Both the position numbers and the translations under genes were made by a program. From the NCBI GenBank assembly GCA_027576995.1, contig JANBQC010000094.1:1-60849 (forward strand): a stretch of DNA of 60,849 bases, in the 5' to 3' direction. The notes under the pieces were generated by a model. The model searched no databases. It worked only from the letters and a program-made list of their open reading frames with translations, and had not been told where the DNA came from. The number at the start of each line of letters is the position of its first letter. Within the stretch, counting starts at the first letter, position 1. Below, piece by piece: positions 22,864-33,427 of this stretch. This DNA comes from Dimargaris cristalligena (Eukaryota > Kickxellomycota > Dimargaritomycetes > Dimargaritales > Dimargaritaceae).

Positions 22864-24834
22864 TTACTTGGTGACGTCCATCGACCCCTTATTCTCATCA
22901 TCATCATCACTAGGTATCTCATTTTCATACTCGTCCTCATTCCCCTCCCCATCCTCGTCCTTCTCGTTTTCTTCGCCCTCGCTACTCAAGGCCAGGGCAT
23001 CCTTGTCATCATTTAAATCCGCGCCATCCACTTCGTCGTCGGTCACTACTACATCCGCAGTATCGCTAAGCGGTTCGGGCAGATCAATGTTGTCCATATC
23101 GGCGGTGGCCCCCCGGGATCGGTCCGGGACAAACTTATCCCGGAATTGGATCCAGGGAAAGTCCTTCAGTATTCTAGGCACGGTTCGCACCCCTGGGTCC
23201 ATGTTAGTCCAGATTTCCCGGAATTCCCGCAGGTACGCTACCAGGGCCTGCAGGTCATAGTCTCTCATCGAGGGATTGGCGTCGAAATCGTTCACTTCGA
23301 TATGGTTTCCCAAATGGGCCTGGGCCTTGAGGGCGGAATCGTCCACGATGATCGTGTTCTGCGCACTCCATTTCACGGACTGTTTGGCCTTACTATGGGT
23401 GCGGTACAGCCAGGGGCGCCGGTCGAGCTGGACCTTTTTGGAGGAGTCGTGTGGGGGGATCTGATGTGCTTTCCAGATAAAATTAAGGGGCTTGTAAGTG
23501 ACCGGTTTATTGGCCCGCACAAACTCCGTGCGGCTGACGACACAGCGGTTCCGGGCCCAGACACCCCGTAAAAGATGTTGGTAGGAATCGAAGACCTGGT
23601 CGACCATGCGTTGCACATTGACGGGCGTGGCGGAGCTCCAGACCATCGCGTTAAAGTTGCGTAACAGATAATCGCGGAATTCGGGGAGGAACGGCCGCAA
23701 TTTAGCCGATTTGTTAATACCACGTCGGCTATGCAAGAGTATCGCCAAATCCCCCGTAATTTTCCGGGAAAAAAAGTGGGTAATATAGATGACAGAAATT
23801 AGGTCCAGCCCAAGGTTGTATTAATTTATAGCTAACCACATAGTGCTGTGTAAGGTCTTGGGAGGGACGCTTGAGATCTTCCGGTCACCAGCCAAAATAT
23901 TGGGGGCCGTATACCATTGCTTAATTGTCTAAATGGCACAGTATACTTACAGAAGGGTGCCGTTAAGGTCCAGGACCACGAGGATGGGTAGGCAATTTTC
24001 TCTATTGGACTGGATTTCTTGAACCACCGGTGTAGGGGTTCCCTTCGGGCTCCACTCGGGCTGTTCCGCTTCGGCACGCTTCTTCTCCTTGCGTTTTTGG
24101 AACCGGCTCTTATAGGGCTTGTTTTTAGAATCCGGGGCGTTGGAAGGCGCTCCTGGTGATGGTGGGGGTGGTTGCTGGTTGGATCCCGACGGACGAGACC
24201 ATTGGGAAGTTCGGTTCGTCGCATCCTTCGGACCGGTGGGGTTGGTATGATAGTTCGCCGTGGGTGGCCTCGCAACGTACGGTGTCGGGTGCCGGTGCCA
24301 TTGATTACCGGAGGGAAATGGGGCAGGGGCGGGATAGGGCCGATGCTGTGTGAAAGGCTGACTGGGATGATGGTAGGAAGTGCCCTGATCCAGGGGAGCG
24401 TATGCGTTCGGGTGGTGAGTGGCGGGGCCAGCCATATAGTGGTTGGTCAAGTGGTCAGTATGTCTCGGTCCATCGTGCCCGTGCGTATGGTGGTGATGGT
24501 GACGGGGATTATGGGTGGCGGCGTTGCCCCTATAATGCTCGGTATGTCTGGGATAGCCTCTTCCTCTGGACCCACCACCATGCCCATGGGGCGGGTGGAA
24601 GCGCCCCCTATACGACGTACCCCGGGGGGCCCACTTCGAGTGAGAGTTCGCGGGATTCGGCCTAGTGAACTTGGCCTTTTGTTCTTCCCGACCAGAAGGA
24701 GCTTCATCCGGGTATGAAGGATCCCGGGGAGCCTCCGTATTGGGAGGATTGGCCTGGTGCTGGGAAGAATGCGAGGCGTCCTGAGAAGGGCCACCGGGGG
24801 CACGGGGTTGCGATTGGATTGGAGGTGGACTCAT
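22864..24834 (-). CDS. FCP1/NIF-homology domain (HAD-fold) protein with DLNGT motif
   Basis: Two exons: 23951-24834 and 22864-23728, with an intron of 222 bases and junction CT|C. The total is 582 residues. Residues 1-275 are low complexity, rich in His, Pro, Gly and Arg, ending in a basic patch (about 257-268, SRFQKRKEKKRAEA). The FCP1-homology domain starts at LPILVVLDLNGTLLRRG (D289, N291, T293). It continues with LRPFLPEFRDYLL, MVWSSATPVNVQRMV and NTIIVDDSALKAQAHLGNHI, the last being the HAD motif with paired Asp. Classic FCP1/SCP phosphatases have DxDxT; here the second Asp is Asn, as in a group of fungal and plant relatives, so activity is uncertain. The last about 70 residues are strongly acidic. 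An in-frame ATG at 24894 could add 20 basic residues, but a TATA-like tract lies right above it, so I favour 24834. Confidence 0.85.
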
Positions 24835-25533
24835 GGTACTTTCAAAGCGAACAGAGAAAAGCGGGAATCGACGAATGTGGAGAAAAGGCGGCATATAATT
24901 ATAATTTATATATATACCGGAACGGCAATAATATCAAGAAGGCATTTCACTTAAGCCCGTTGATATGTTTACCTTTGTACATCGTTTTACTTGCATATAT
25001 CCACTGGCCAGGCAGTGTATAGAAACAGAGGTAGAAATGTCGGTCACGTGACTGGTAGGCCGAATCTAGAAAGCCTGAGAAAGTCTAGCAGTGGGCGGCT
25101 ATGCACGCAGTTTCATATAATAACTCTTTTAGTTCAGTGGTTATCAATCGATCAATTCCAACTACTTGGTATTACGTTGTATATTTTTTTGAACCGCATT
25201 TTTTGTATCTTGCTAATAGGCCAAGAATTTCTGTATCACTGCCTGTATCAAATCGATTCTACTGTTAATTCGACTGGTCTCCATTGAAGGAAGAGTCATC
25301 AGGAATAGAATATCAGTTTAATTCAGCAGAAAAAGAAATAGAAATTCGGTTGGTGAGATGGGTATTGCCGGATCACAGTGAATATCCCCCCAGTTATACC
25401 ATATACCAATCATAAAAGGCATTATATTGAGGTGGAGAAATACGCCTATATTGATCATTTAATTACACTGCCATTACTAAATTATAAGCGTCACTGAATT
25501 ACGAAATGTTAAATTGGGGTATGCATGTATTTC
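24835..25533. promoter_or_regulatory. promoter region of the FCP1-homology gene
   Basis: TATA-like tract (ataattataatttatatata) at about 24895-24915, read in the minus-strand direction. The rest is AT-rich, with no gene seen. Confidence 0.4.
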
Positions 25534-28500
25534 CTAGCCAAGGCTATCGCCTATACTACTAGACTGGTTTTTCGGGGGCATCCGTTTGCTTGCAAATGGG
25601 CAGCGGCGAATGGACTGATTAGACGATAAAACCTCGGTACCAAGCTTAGGGCTCTTTGGCGAGGCTACGGCCCCACTAAAGGGGCACACCTGCTGTGGCG
25701 AGCTATCAACGGACGTGTCATCGTGGGTAAGTGGGGAATGCGTAGTCGACAAAGGGTCGATTGACTTATCCTTAACAAAGTCAGCGAAAAAAGCTTCCAC
25801 CTCGGTTGGGGCGACCGATTCCAGATTGGCGTGCTGGAACTGCATTTTATCAGTCTGAGGACGGGGTATTATAAAAAAAAACCGGAAACATGGGCAAGTG
25901 GTGCATACTTAAATGGGGTTAATACTGGTATAGCTAATCATATGGATGAAATTCAAACCAGCTGTATAAGGTTTTACAATATACGTGTATGGGCGAATAT
26001 ATGTGAGAATAGCTTTTAACCAGTAATATTGGCCTCATCCAATGGATTTTTCATTATACAGCCTGAATGAACTTCTCCCATATCATAGTAGGCCCACTCT
26101 ACTACAGTGGACCACTGAATTTTTGGCCCGGAAAATTATGCGGCTGACCTAGTGATACAAAATCTATCCTACCTTAGTTGCGTTTTGTTTTTGGTCTAGA
26201 TAGACGAAAAAGTCGGGCAAGTGGGAAAACTTAGTAGCTATATAGTACTCGAGTCGTTCGCACTCGCTGGCTGTCATGTTGCGAGCCATATTAAGGGCAT
26301 GGCAGATAATCTGGTAATGGGGTCGGTTACGGGGTGATTGAATCAAAAATATTGACAAATAATAATTAGATGATTGGGTTCGCCAGGTATAATTGATATG
26401 GGAGAAGTTCATCCAAGCTGTATAACGAAAAATCCATTAGATTCGGCCAATATTACTAGTTAAAAATACATTTCCCATACATTTTCCCATACACGTATAA
26501 TGGAAACCCTTATATAGCTGGGCCGAATTTCACTCATATACAATTAGTATAAGCAGTGTTGGTATAGCAATAGATATACATAGACCTATCGCTTTCTATA
26601 AAGACAATAGGTTAGTCATCTTACATGGACCAAGAGGGGCGATTGTCTTGTTATTTCCTGGTAGCATACCCGCGCCCAATCGCGGTCGATTTGGCTCAAC
26701 TTTTCGGCCACCTCCGTCGCAGTTTGGCAGGGTCCCAAGTACTTATGGATATCCTTCCGCCAGGCATCCAATTTCGACGGGCCCGGGTAGACCCGTTCGG
26801 ATTCATAGGCCAGGCGAATTGCAATATTAGTGGCCGTCCCCGGCGGACCCGCTGCAACTAGGTGCAGTTTACGTTTGAGTTCGGGCATGCGCGCGACCGG
26901 TACGAAGCAGTCAATGTAACGCAGTTGGAGGAGTTCGGGACCGCGTAGTTTTAAATGGGAGTGGAACATAAAGAGATACGCCATGCCCGTGGTGGCCATG
27001 CCGACGTCCGGTGACGACGACGACGATGGGGTGGGACTGGGGGACACCGCGGGGCCCCCACCCCCTCCGTTGTGGGGCGACCGGCCAGCCATGATGCCAT
27101 TGGGGGTGGATGCCGAGCTTTCGAGCGGATTCGGGGGCTGGACGCAGTGCAAGCGGGAGAGAATGTAGAGGCTGGACACGGGAATCCAGGGGAACGTCGA
27201 GTCCCCAAAAGGGCAGAAGGAAAGGGCCAAATGTTCCGAGCCAAAACAGAAGTGGGAGGTCGTGACCAAGTCACTGGTGGACCGATGGCAGAGACCGTCC
27301 ATAAACAAAATCTGGGTCATGTTGCTGAACACTTGTTCGTTAAGTTTAAAGAGCCGGCCCAGGGTTTGGAGAAGGGTTTCGTATTGGGGCCGCACGGAAG
27401 CAAAGGCCTTGGCGGCCACTGAGGTAGACACCTTATTCTCATCAGCGGTGGATTCTGTTCCGTCGAGGGAGGCCGCCACTGGCTTCCTAGTCGCTTGGCG
27501 GTAGGCATCATAGACGGCTTCGAAAGTGGCCCCCGGAAGCTGCGAGACGTGGTCTTCATATACCGGTGGGACCGCTGACTGTGACGCGGAGGTGGCCGCA
27601 CTCCGGGGGGGTTGAGCGCTGGACCAGTCCTTGGCAAATATAATGGCCGATGTGACCGCACTCGTCTCAGCTTCGGAAATTTGCAAGGACTGCTCAAGTC
27701 GCTCATTCAGTAGTTTTATATGGGCTAGATTCCAGGGCGTATCGCAATCCTCGGGCGCTAGACTAAACTCGCGCACCGGTCCGGCCGCGTCCTTCTGGCT
27801 TGGGTTAGGGGTTATATCCAAACCATTAGCATTGTTCCAGGTGTGTGCGAACGGGCATTTAGGGCCCTGTTTCGCCTTGTTCTGGTTCAGGTGCTTTTTC
27901 CGCCAGGCCAAATAGGCGCGGATATCGATGGGCTCGACCATTTTGTTGTAATAGTACAGTTGGCACTTCAGAGTTTGCGTATCCATTTTAGCGGCGTCCA
28001 TCCACCCATTCTGGCGGCGAAACTCCTGCAGGATTTGGGCGAAACCGCTCTGGAATTGGGCATCGGCACTGAAGTTGTAGTTCCGGAACTGCTCAAAGGC
28101 CGCCGTCTGAGCCGAGGAGTACTCCCTCCTCCCCCCTTCCGCAGCCGTCGCCGCCGATGGGGTCGAAGTCGAGTCCGTTCTTTGGGGGTCGCCGTCACTC
28201 CGGCTGCTACTCCCGCTGTCGCTGGCCTGGCTGACACTGTCCGGTGGGGTGGCCGGTAAACTGAATTCGCGAAAAAGAGCATACTGGACGGAGTCGATGG
28301 GCCGGCCCAATTTACCGAAATAATGGAGTTGGAGTTGCAGTAGTTGGGCCGGGGTTAGGCAGGGCTTCGTTCCCGAGGGCCCTTCTTCGCCAGGGGCCGA
28401 CGGGGAAGCCATGCGTCCGGCTACACTGTTTAGACCCGCCTGAAACCCCGCGTCGGTTGACCATGGGTAGCGCTCAAACTCATGGAAAAGCTTGAGCTCG

Positions 28501-28604
28501 TCGATGGTGAATGGACAAACGGATAGGTTAGGCCCTGCCGTCTTTGGGGGCGAGGCAAGAGCGGGTACTAAACTTTGGTCGTACCCAAAGGGACACTCGG
28601 ACAT
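25534..28604 (-). CDS. crotonase-fold (HIBCH/ECH_2-like) protein with repeated N-terminal module and six CPF motifs
   Basis: Three exons: 26625-28604 (660 codons), 26173-26310 (46) and 25534-25854 (106), all phase 0. The total is 812 residues. Residues 36-116 and 167-236 are two copies of a module with F-x-x-F/Y-x-W/F-S-x-D-A-x-F-Q-x-G then LxYYxK/G-x-x-x-PID-x-x-x-Y. Residues about 275-735 follow the layout of 3-hydroxyisobutyryl-CoA hydrolases: LLNERLEQSL, YLFMFHSHLKLRGPELLQLR, CFVPVARMPELKRKL, the TATEVAEKLSQIDRDWA segment, SPLLVHIICHALNMARNMTA, then a VEAFFADF end. The usual Gly-rich oxyanion loop and catalytic Glu region are not recognisable (DGLCHRSTSD, FCPFGDSTFPWIP). Fungal mS47/Ehd3, a mitoribosomal protein, has the same fold. 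Cys-Pro-Phe occurs at residues 4, 30, 250, 464, 763 and 791. No mitochondrial presequence is seen. Each intron contains one copy of the 136-bp element. Confidence 0.8.
25944..26079 (+). mobile_element. 136-bp inverted-repeat element, copy M1 (in an intron)
   Basis: GGATGAAATTC at the left end and GAACTTCTCCC at the right end, flanked by ATAT on both sides (25940-25943 and 26080-26083). The inner repeats GCTGTATAAGG and CATTATACAGC are inverted. It lies in intron 2 of the crotonase-fold gene. Confidence 0.88.
26400..26535 (-). mobile_element. 136-bp inverted-repeat element, copy M2 (in an intron)
   Basis: Opposite orientation to M1: GGGAGAAGTTC at the left and GAATTTCACTC at the right, flanked by ATAT on both sides. 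Exactly the same length as M1. It lies in intron 1 of the crotonase-fold gene. Confidence 0.88.
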
Positions 28605-31582
28605 GGTAGGGAATGTAAAACGAAGGCGACCGGGAATTAAGTAATGGAGGTTCTATTGAGGAATGGTTTAGAAGTGGTAGTTAACAGAAAAGCGCAGCGG
28701 GGGTAGAAAAATATTCAAGAGTAGCTTTATACAATAGCATAAAAGGAAGAGTATGTGGCAAGGAAATTTACCCTTAGAAGCTGGAGCCAACTGAGCTATA
28801 TTTTATTTGGATTATGTGACCTATTTTGAGTGCCTGACTAATTGGTCAATCTGCAGCTGAAACCGGCCCAGGTTCGAAAATCTATGCGTTTCTTTGGTTT
28901 GGCATGTGCCTCACGGGCCGTAATAGGAGCCGGCGGTGAGATTATGCAACTCCATTAACTCTGGATATTGTCACGTGAATCGCTCAGCACTTTGAGTCAC
29001 GGGGCAACGGAAAAGGCATCACAAGCAACCAGGTTTTACTCTGATATTCTATAGCAGCGAGTAGTCAGTCCCCTCTGTACATAAGATAGCTAATGGCGGA
29101 AGCGAAAGGGCTGTTCAAATAAATCTAGGCCCAATTGTGGTTGGCCTTATGATCACACAGTGACCAGCAATGTAATCGAATTAACAAGCCCAAGCATCGT
29201 ATTATAGCTTTAAACCCTAACATCGGTCACCCATTCAAACAGAATAAGTAGAAACACTGGGCCATTGGGCCAGGGCGGGGGGGCGGCAAATACGGTATGG
29301 GAATTGCCCGCATTCGCTATAATACGCATTAAAGAATACTGTGATTAAATAGATATTAAACAAACAAATGCTTTCGCTTATTGCCATCCCATTTCCTCCC
29401 TTTGCTGTGCGATAATATTCTAGGAACAGTGCCCATGGTAAAATATCACACTTGTTACTTCTCACCTTATTTCTTTTTTGTTGATACAAGAAACATCAAG
29501 CAGGGCTACAGTAAGATTCGAATATATTATACCCTGAAAAGCTAATAGTCATTTTTGATTACTTACAGTGTCACCCAGCATCCCAATTTTTCGTTAGGCA
29601 GTAGAATTTAATCTCCTATACCATTTTATTGAAGCCTCTTAACTATACTTATACATAGTATATCCTTGCTTATAGCATACTTTGGTAGATGGGTGCTGCC
29701 AGACTAATTCGATTAACACCAGTTCGACCCTTTACAAAAACAAGAGGAGGGAGGGTACATTGTCCAAAATAGTGAAAAGGACGATCAAATTAGCTTGTAT
29801 CACCTTCGACTATACCATATTTAATAATATATGCATGTTTTTTACATATTCGCTGTGTTAATTTCTAATGACTTTGTACATATGGGCTAGTATACCTCGC
29901 CGAATTGAGCGCAACCATCCCATGTGCAATTGGTGGTATCACTGAATGTCAAATTCGGACCCCCCCTGTCTTCTGAAAATCATTCATTTTTAATATCAAG
30001 GCAACAGGGAATGGTCAATAATTCCAAGTGGCCGTGTTCAGCGCTACTCTCAAATGATAGTGGTTGTTCCTGATTACGCGAAGGGAAATCAGGCACGTCA
30101 AAATCCAACCCTTCACTCCCTAAACCTTCAAACAACCAATGGGTATGTTTTTAGACTTGGATTTCCACGCGATCGTTTATATTGATTACAAAAAAAGCAG
30201 TAGGAACTCCCTCCCGCCTGTTAGTCCACATATAGTTCATTTACATAGATTCGGTAGAGGCGGGAATCAAGATAGGGAAGGCTAGTGTCCTTCTACAGTT
30301 ATATGAATATGCCAGCTGGGCCTGGATCTACCCGATTGTCGGGCTCCGCCAAAACTGGTAGCTAGTCATCACGATGATACTAACTAGCTGACTATGTAAT
30401 TAATATCAGGTTTGTTCAGTCTGGTAAAGCGGAGACAGCGATCAGTAGCCCAATCTGGCTTCCCCACTCTCCACCCCCATCGACCAGAGGATAATCCCGA
30501 CCCCTTGTCGATGGAAATCCTTTAGACATTTAGGGACGCTGGATGTCCCCACCTTATCACTTATTCCGAATTTAGTTGAAGGGGAGTCACTCCTCGTCGA
30601 CTTAGTGCTAAGTGTGAGTTATGGTACAGAGATTGGAAGGTGGGGGGAAGCACTTTTTAAAAGAAATCGCTGACTATTATTTTAGCCACATTTTTTTTCG
30701 GATTGATATGGAAACATGTGTATCCATCCCAATAACTGATATTATGGTCTAGTAGGTTGCCCTACTTTCATTTTTTTTTAATTGCACCATCATTACTGCC
30801 AAACTTTTTGAAAGGTGAAACGAGCGCAAGTCTGAATTACTTTGGGGTTATAAATAATGTTAATAGGAGATGTCCGTGGATGCGCGGGATAGTACAGGGC
30901 TACATGTATGAACATAAAGGGACAGTCCCTCTTTCCTGTAGATTGGTAATGATAGTGTGGTTTAGTCAATCCTATTCCTCCCCAACTGTTTCAGTTTTCG
31001 CACAAAAATAGGTCATGTTAATTAGCCGATGCTCAATTACACCCAATTATGTTTGACAAGCCAATAGTTTATTTATACTATTTACAATGTTCTTTTTAAA
31101 AATAAAGATAAATCGAAAGCAAAAACGCAAAAAGAAATTATAGAAAATCAAAAGGACGGCCAATGTTTTAAAAAGTCGAGCTATTAAATGCAATATCTAG
31201 AGTAGCTCCAAATTAGTGTACAATAAAAGTACCGTATGGTTGTTTGGGGTGATTTTTTTTTAGAAAAAAATATAGCAAATTTTCAATCGGACGCACACTG
31301 CATAGGCAGCATGCATAAAAACGTAAAAGGGAATATATATCTAAGATGGGGAATATAAAGTATACAAACGAATTTTAAAACTAATCCAACTACAGAAGGA
31401 TGGGGGGATACGGTTTTTTTCATACTTAAGCTGGAAGGGCACGTCGGAGAGAGAGGGGGGGGAGAGACGGGCGGGGGAGGGATGATTAGTAATGTACAGG
31501 TTGGGCGCGAGAAAGAGGGAGGGAGGTGAGAGTGTGTAGGTAAGATGGCCGAGCTTGGGGGCAAAGCCTCATGGAAAGGGCC
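28605..31582. other. long AT-rich spacer
   Basis: The first 200 bases are the promoter side of the crotonase-fold gene. A tRNA A-box-like string (minus strand, about 28783-28800) has no partner B box. Short frames at 29235-29489 and 30757-31011 have no family features. A purine-rich tract sits at 31440-31540 in the 3' flank of the HSF-type gene. Nothing else is supported. Confidence 0.4.
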
Positions 31583-33427
31583 TTAGATGGCCTTGTGCTG
31601 CACATAAGGGTACATGGCGTGTTCCACATTAAGGTTCAGCGACGATGAGGCGGCCTCACCTCCCACCAGACCCGCCACCAGCTGGGTGTTCACGATATTA
31701 GCCGGGAACGGGTCCGCCGTATGGGTGGCGGCGGTATCATTGGGGTTGCCACCCGTCGCGGCCGAGAAACTCGAGTTCAGGGAGACTGAAGGACCGTTGG
31801 CCGCCGCGGTACTGTGGTAGGATGGATGACCATCGTGATTATAGGAGTAGGAGGGATGGGCAAATCCACCATTCGGTCCCTGGCCACCCCCACCACTGAC
31901 ACTCTGGTTGTAGGCGGCGTATTCAGCCGCATCCCCTTCACTCACGGGGCTCGGTCGCTCATAGTGGCTGAGGGGTTCGTTGGTGGGTGCGGATGTGGTG
32001 GTAGTGGCGGCGAGGTTGGCCGAGGCAGCGGAAGCGGTGGTAGTAGCTGATGGAGGGGGAAGGTTGAGCTGACCCATGGTCGACGACTCGTAGGAGTAGG
32101 GCCCGGGTGCCATCTTATTGGTCTGGTCATTACTGCTGTAGTCGTAGTAGGAGTGGGCGGGGTTGTTGGTGTTGGTGCTGTAGTAGCTCCCGTGGCCATA
32201 GTCCTTTGGGATATCGGTCCCCGAGTTGGGGCTCGGCGGAAACTGGGCGCCTTTGTTAGGGTAGTTGCCCCCATTGTGGTGGTACAGGGAAGTCGCGCCA
32301 AGGCCCCCCGAGGGGGCAGAGGTGGTGGTATAATGGGTCGCGGGGTCCTGGGGAACGGGTCCCCCGCCGTTTAACGAAGTGGCGGTAGTGGGAGGGGTCG
32401 CCAGAGACGCGGCCGCCATAGCCACAGTGGAGGGATCCGCCGAAGGATAGGCCGGTCCACCAGTAGTAGGGTTGACCGACGAATAGGCCGTTGGATAGGT
32501 GGAGCCGTACAAGGGGGCCGAGCCGCCCGGGCCCTCGGTTTGGCCAGTAGGGTAGGAGGTGGCGTAGGCGGGATCCGCCGCATAGCCGCCCCCCACGGCA
32601 GGGTCGTAGTACCGGTCGGGAGTCGAATATTCCTGCGGGTAGTAGTAGCTGCTGTTGTTATCGTCGGTGGTATAGGTCGACGAGGCCGACACGGAAGGCC
32701 GATTGGGGCGGTAGGTGCTAGGGTCCGCCGCGGCGTTCGGATTGTTGTAGTGGGTCGCCGACGGTTCCATGACGGACGCTTGCATATGGCCGGGGTAGTG
32801 CTGGCTGGACATGGAGGAGGAAGCGGACATGGGATAACCACCAGGCTGGGCGAGGGGGACAGTCTTGTTGTAGGCGTGGTTGGCGTACGGGTAGGGGTGG
32901 TTGGGGTACGCCGCGTAGGGAGCGCCGCCAGCCGCGGTCGCGGCGGGGTGAGCCCCGTACGGCTGATAGGGGTAATAATAACCGTTGAATTGGTTCCCGT
33001 AACCCTCGTAACGATCCTTGGGGCACTTCTGGGGCTGCCGTTTAATGCTAGGCAACAGGTCACGGCGCCCTTTTTGGAAATAGGGGTGCTGGAACGTACA
33101 CTGGTTTTTCATATTATCGCCGCGGTTCTTGCGCGCATCGGATTTGCGGGTAAATCCGTAAATGTGGAGTTGACGTACGAAGGAATTGAACATCCGGGTC
33201 TTGAAGTAGACGGGAAGCACATTCTTGGTGAACTCTTTACAGTCCGTGACATGGATCATCGTGCCCGACGGGTCCCACTGGATGCAGTTCGCGAACTCGG
33301 CCTTTTCCATACTCTCGTAGAGTTTGGCAGCGAACGGCGGGATGGTCTTGGTGTCGCTGGAGTAGCCCGAGGCTTCGCGGTCCATGGACGCAGAATGATA
33401 TTCAGCCAAGTCAGCCATGGCGTGCAT
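31583..33427 (-). CDS. HSF-type DNA-binding transcription factor with Tyr/Ser/Gly-rich tail
   Basis: Single exon, 614 residues. ATGs at 33427 and 33418 are both possible. The winged-helix HSF domain covers about residues 30-130: IPPFAAKLYESMEKAEFANC, QWDPSGTMIHV, FTKNVLPVYFKTRMFNSFVRQ, then LHIYGFTRKSD (recognition helix about 81-92) and the FQHPYFQKGRRDLLPSIKR end. Such domains bind nGAAn repeats in stress and morphogenesis genes. I see no heptad-rich HR-A/B trimerisation region after it. Instead about 480 residues are rich in Tyr, Pro, Gly, Ser, Thr and Asn (YYYPYQPYG, many YPxxY), like a disordered activation or condensate-forming region. This arrangement is closer to Sfl1/Mga1-like fungal factors than to Hsf1. 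A GT microsatellite lies just above the start. Confidence 0.9.
   Translation of the reverse strand: MHAMADLAEYHSASMDREASGYSSDTKTIPPFAAKLYESMEKAEFANCIQWDPSGTMIHVTDCKEFTKNVLPVYFKTRMFNSFVRQLHIYGFTRKSDARKNRGDNMKNQCTFQHPYFQKGRRDLLPSIKRQPQKCPKDRYEGYGNQFNGYYYPYQPYGAHPAATAAGGAPYAAYPNHPYPYANHAYNKTVPLAQPGGYPMSASSSMSSQHYPGHMQASVMEPSATHYNNPNAAADPSTYRPNRPSVSASSTYTTDDNNSSYYYPQEYSTPDRYYDPAVGGGYAADPAYATSYPTGQTEGPGGSAPLYGSTYPTAYSSVNPTTGGPAYPSADPSTVAMAAASLATPPTTATSLNGGGPVPQDPATHYTTTSAPSGGLGATSLYHHNGGNYPNKGAQFPPSPNSGTDIPKDYGHGSYYSTNTNNPAHSYYDYSSNDQTNKMAPGPYSYESSTMGQLNLPPPSATTTASAASANLAATTTTSAPTNEPLSHYERPSPVSEGDAAEYAAYNQSVSGGGGQGPNGGFAHPSYSYNHDGHPSYHSTAAANGPSVSLNSSFSAATGGNPNDTAATHTADPFPANIVNTQLVAGLVGGEAASSSLNLNVEHAMYPYVQHKAI

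Noticed and set aside
25855..26624. Idea that the 136-bp element creates introns (introner)
   Set aside because: The splice sites lie well outside the element ends, and the target duplications do not coincide with GT or AG.
28783..28800. tRNA A-box-like string on the minus strand (TAGCTCAGTTGG)
   Set aside because: No B box (GGTTCRANYCC) or cloverleaf pairing downstream.
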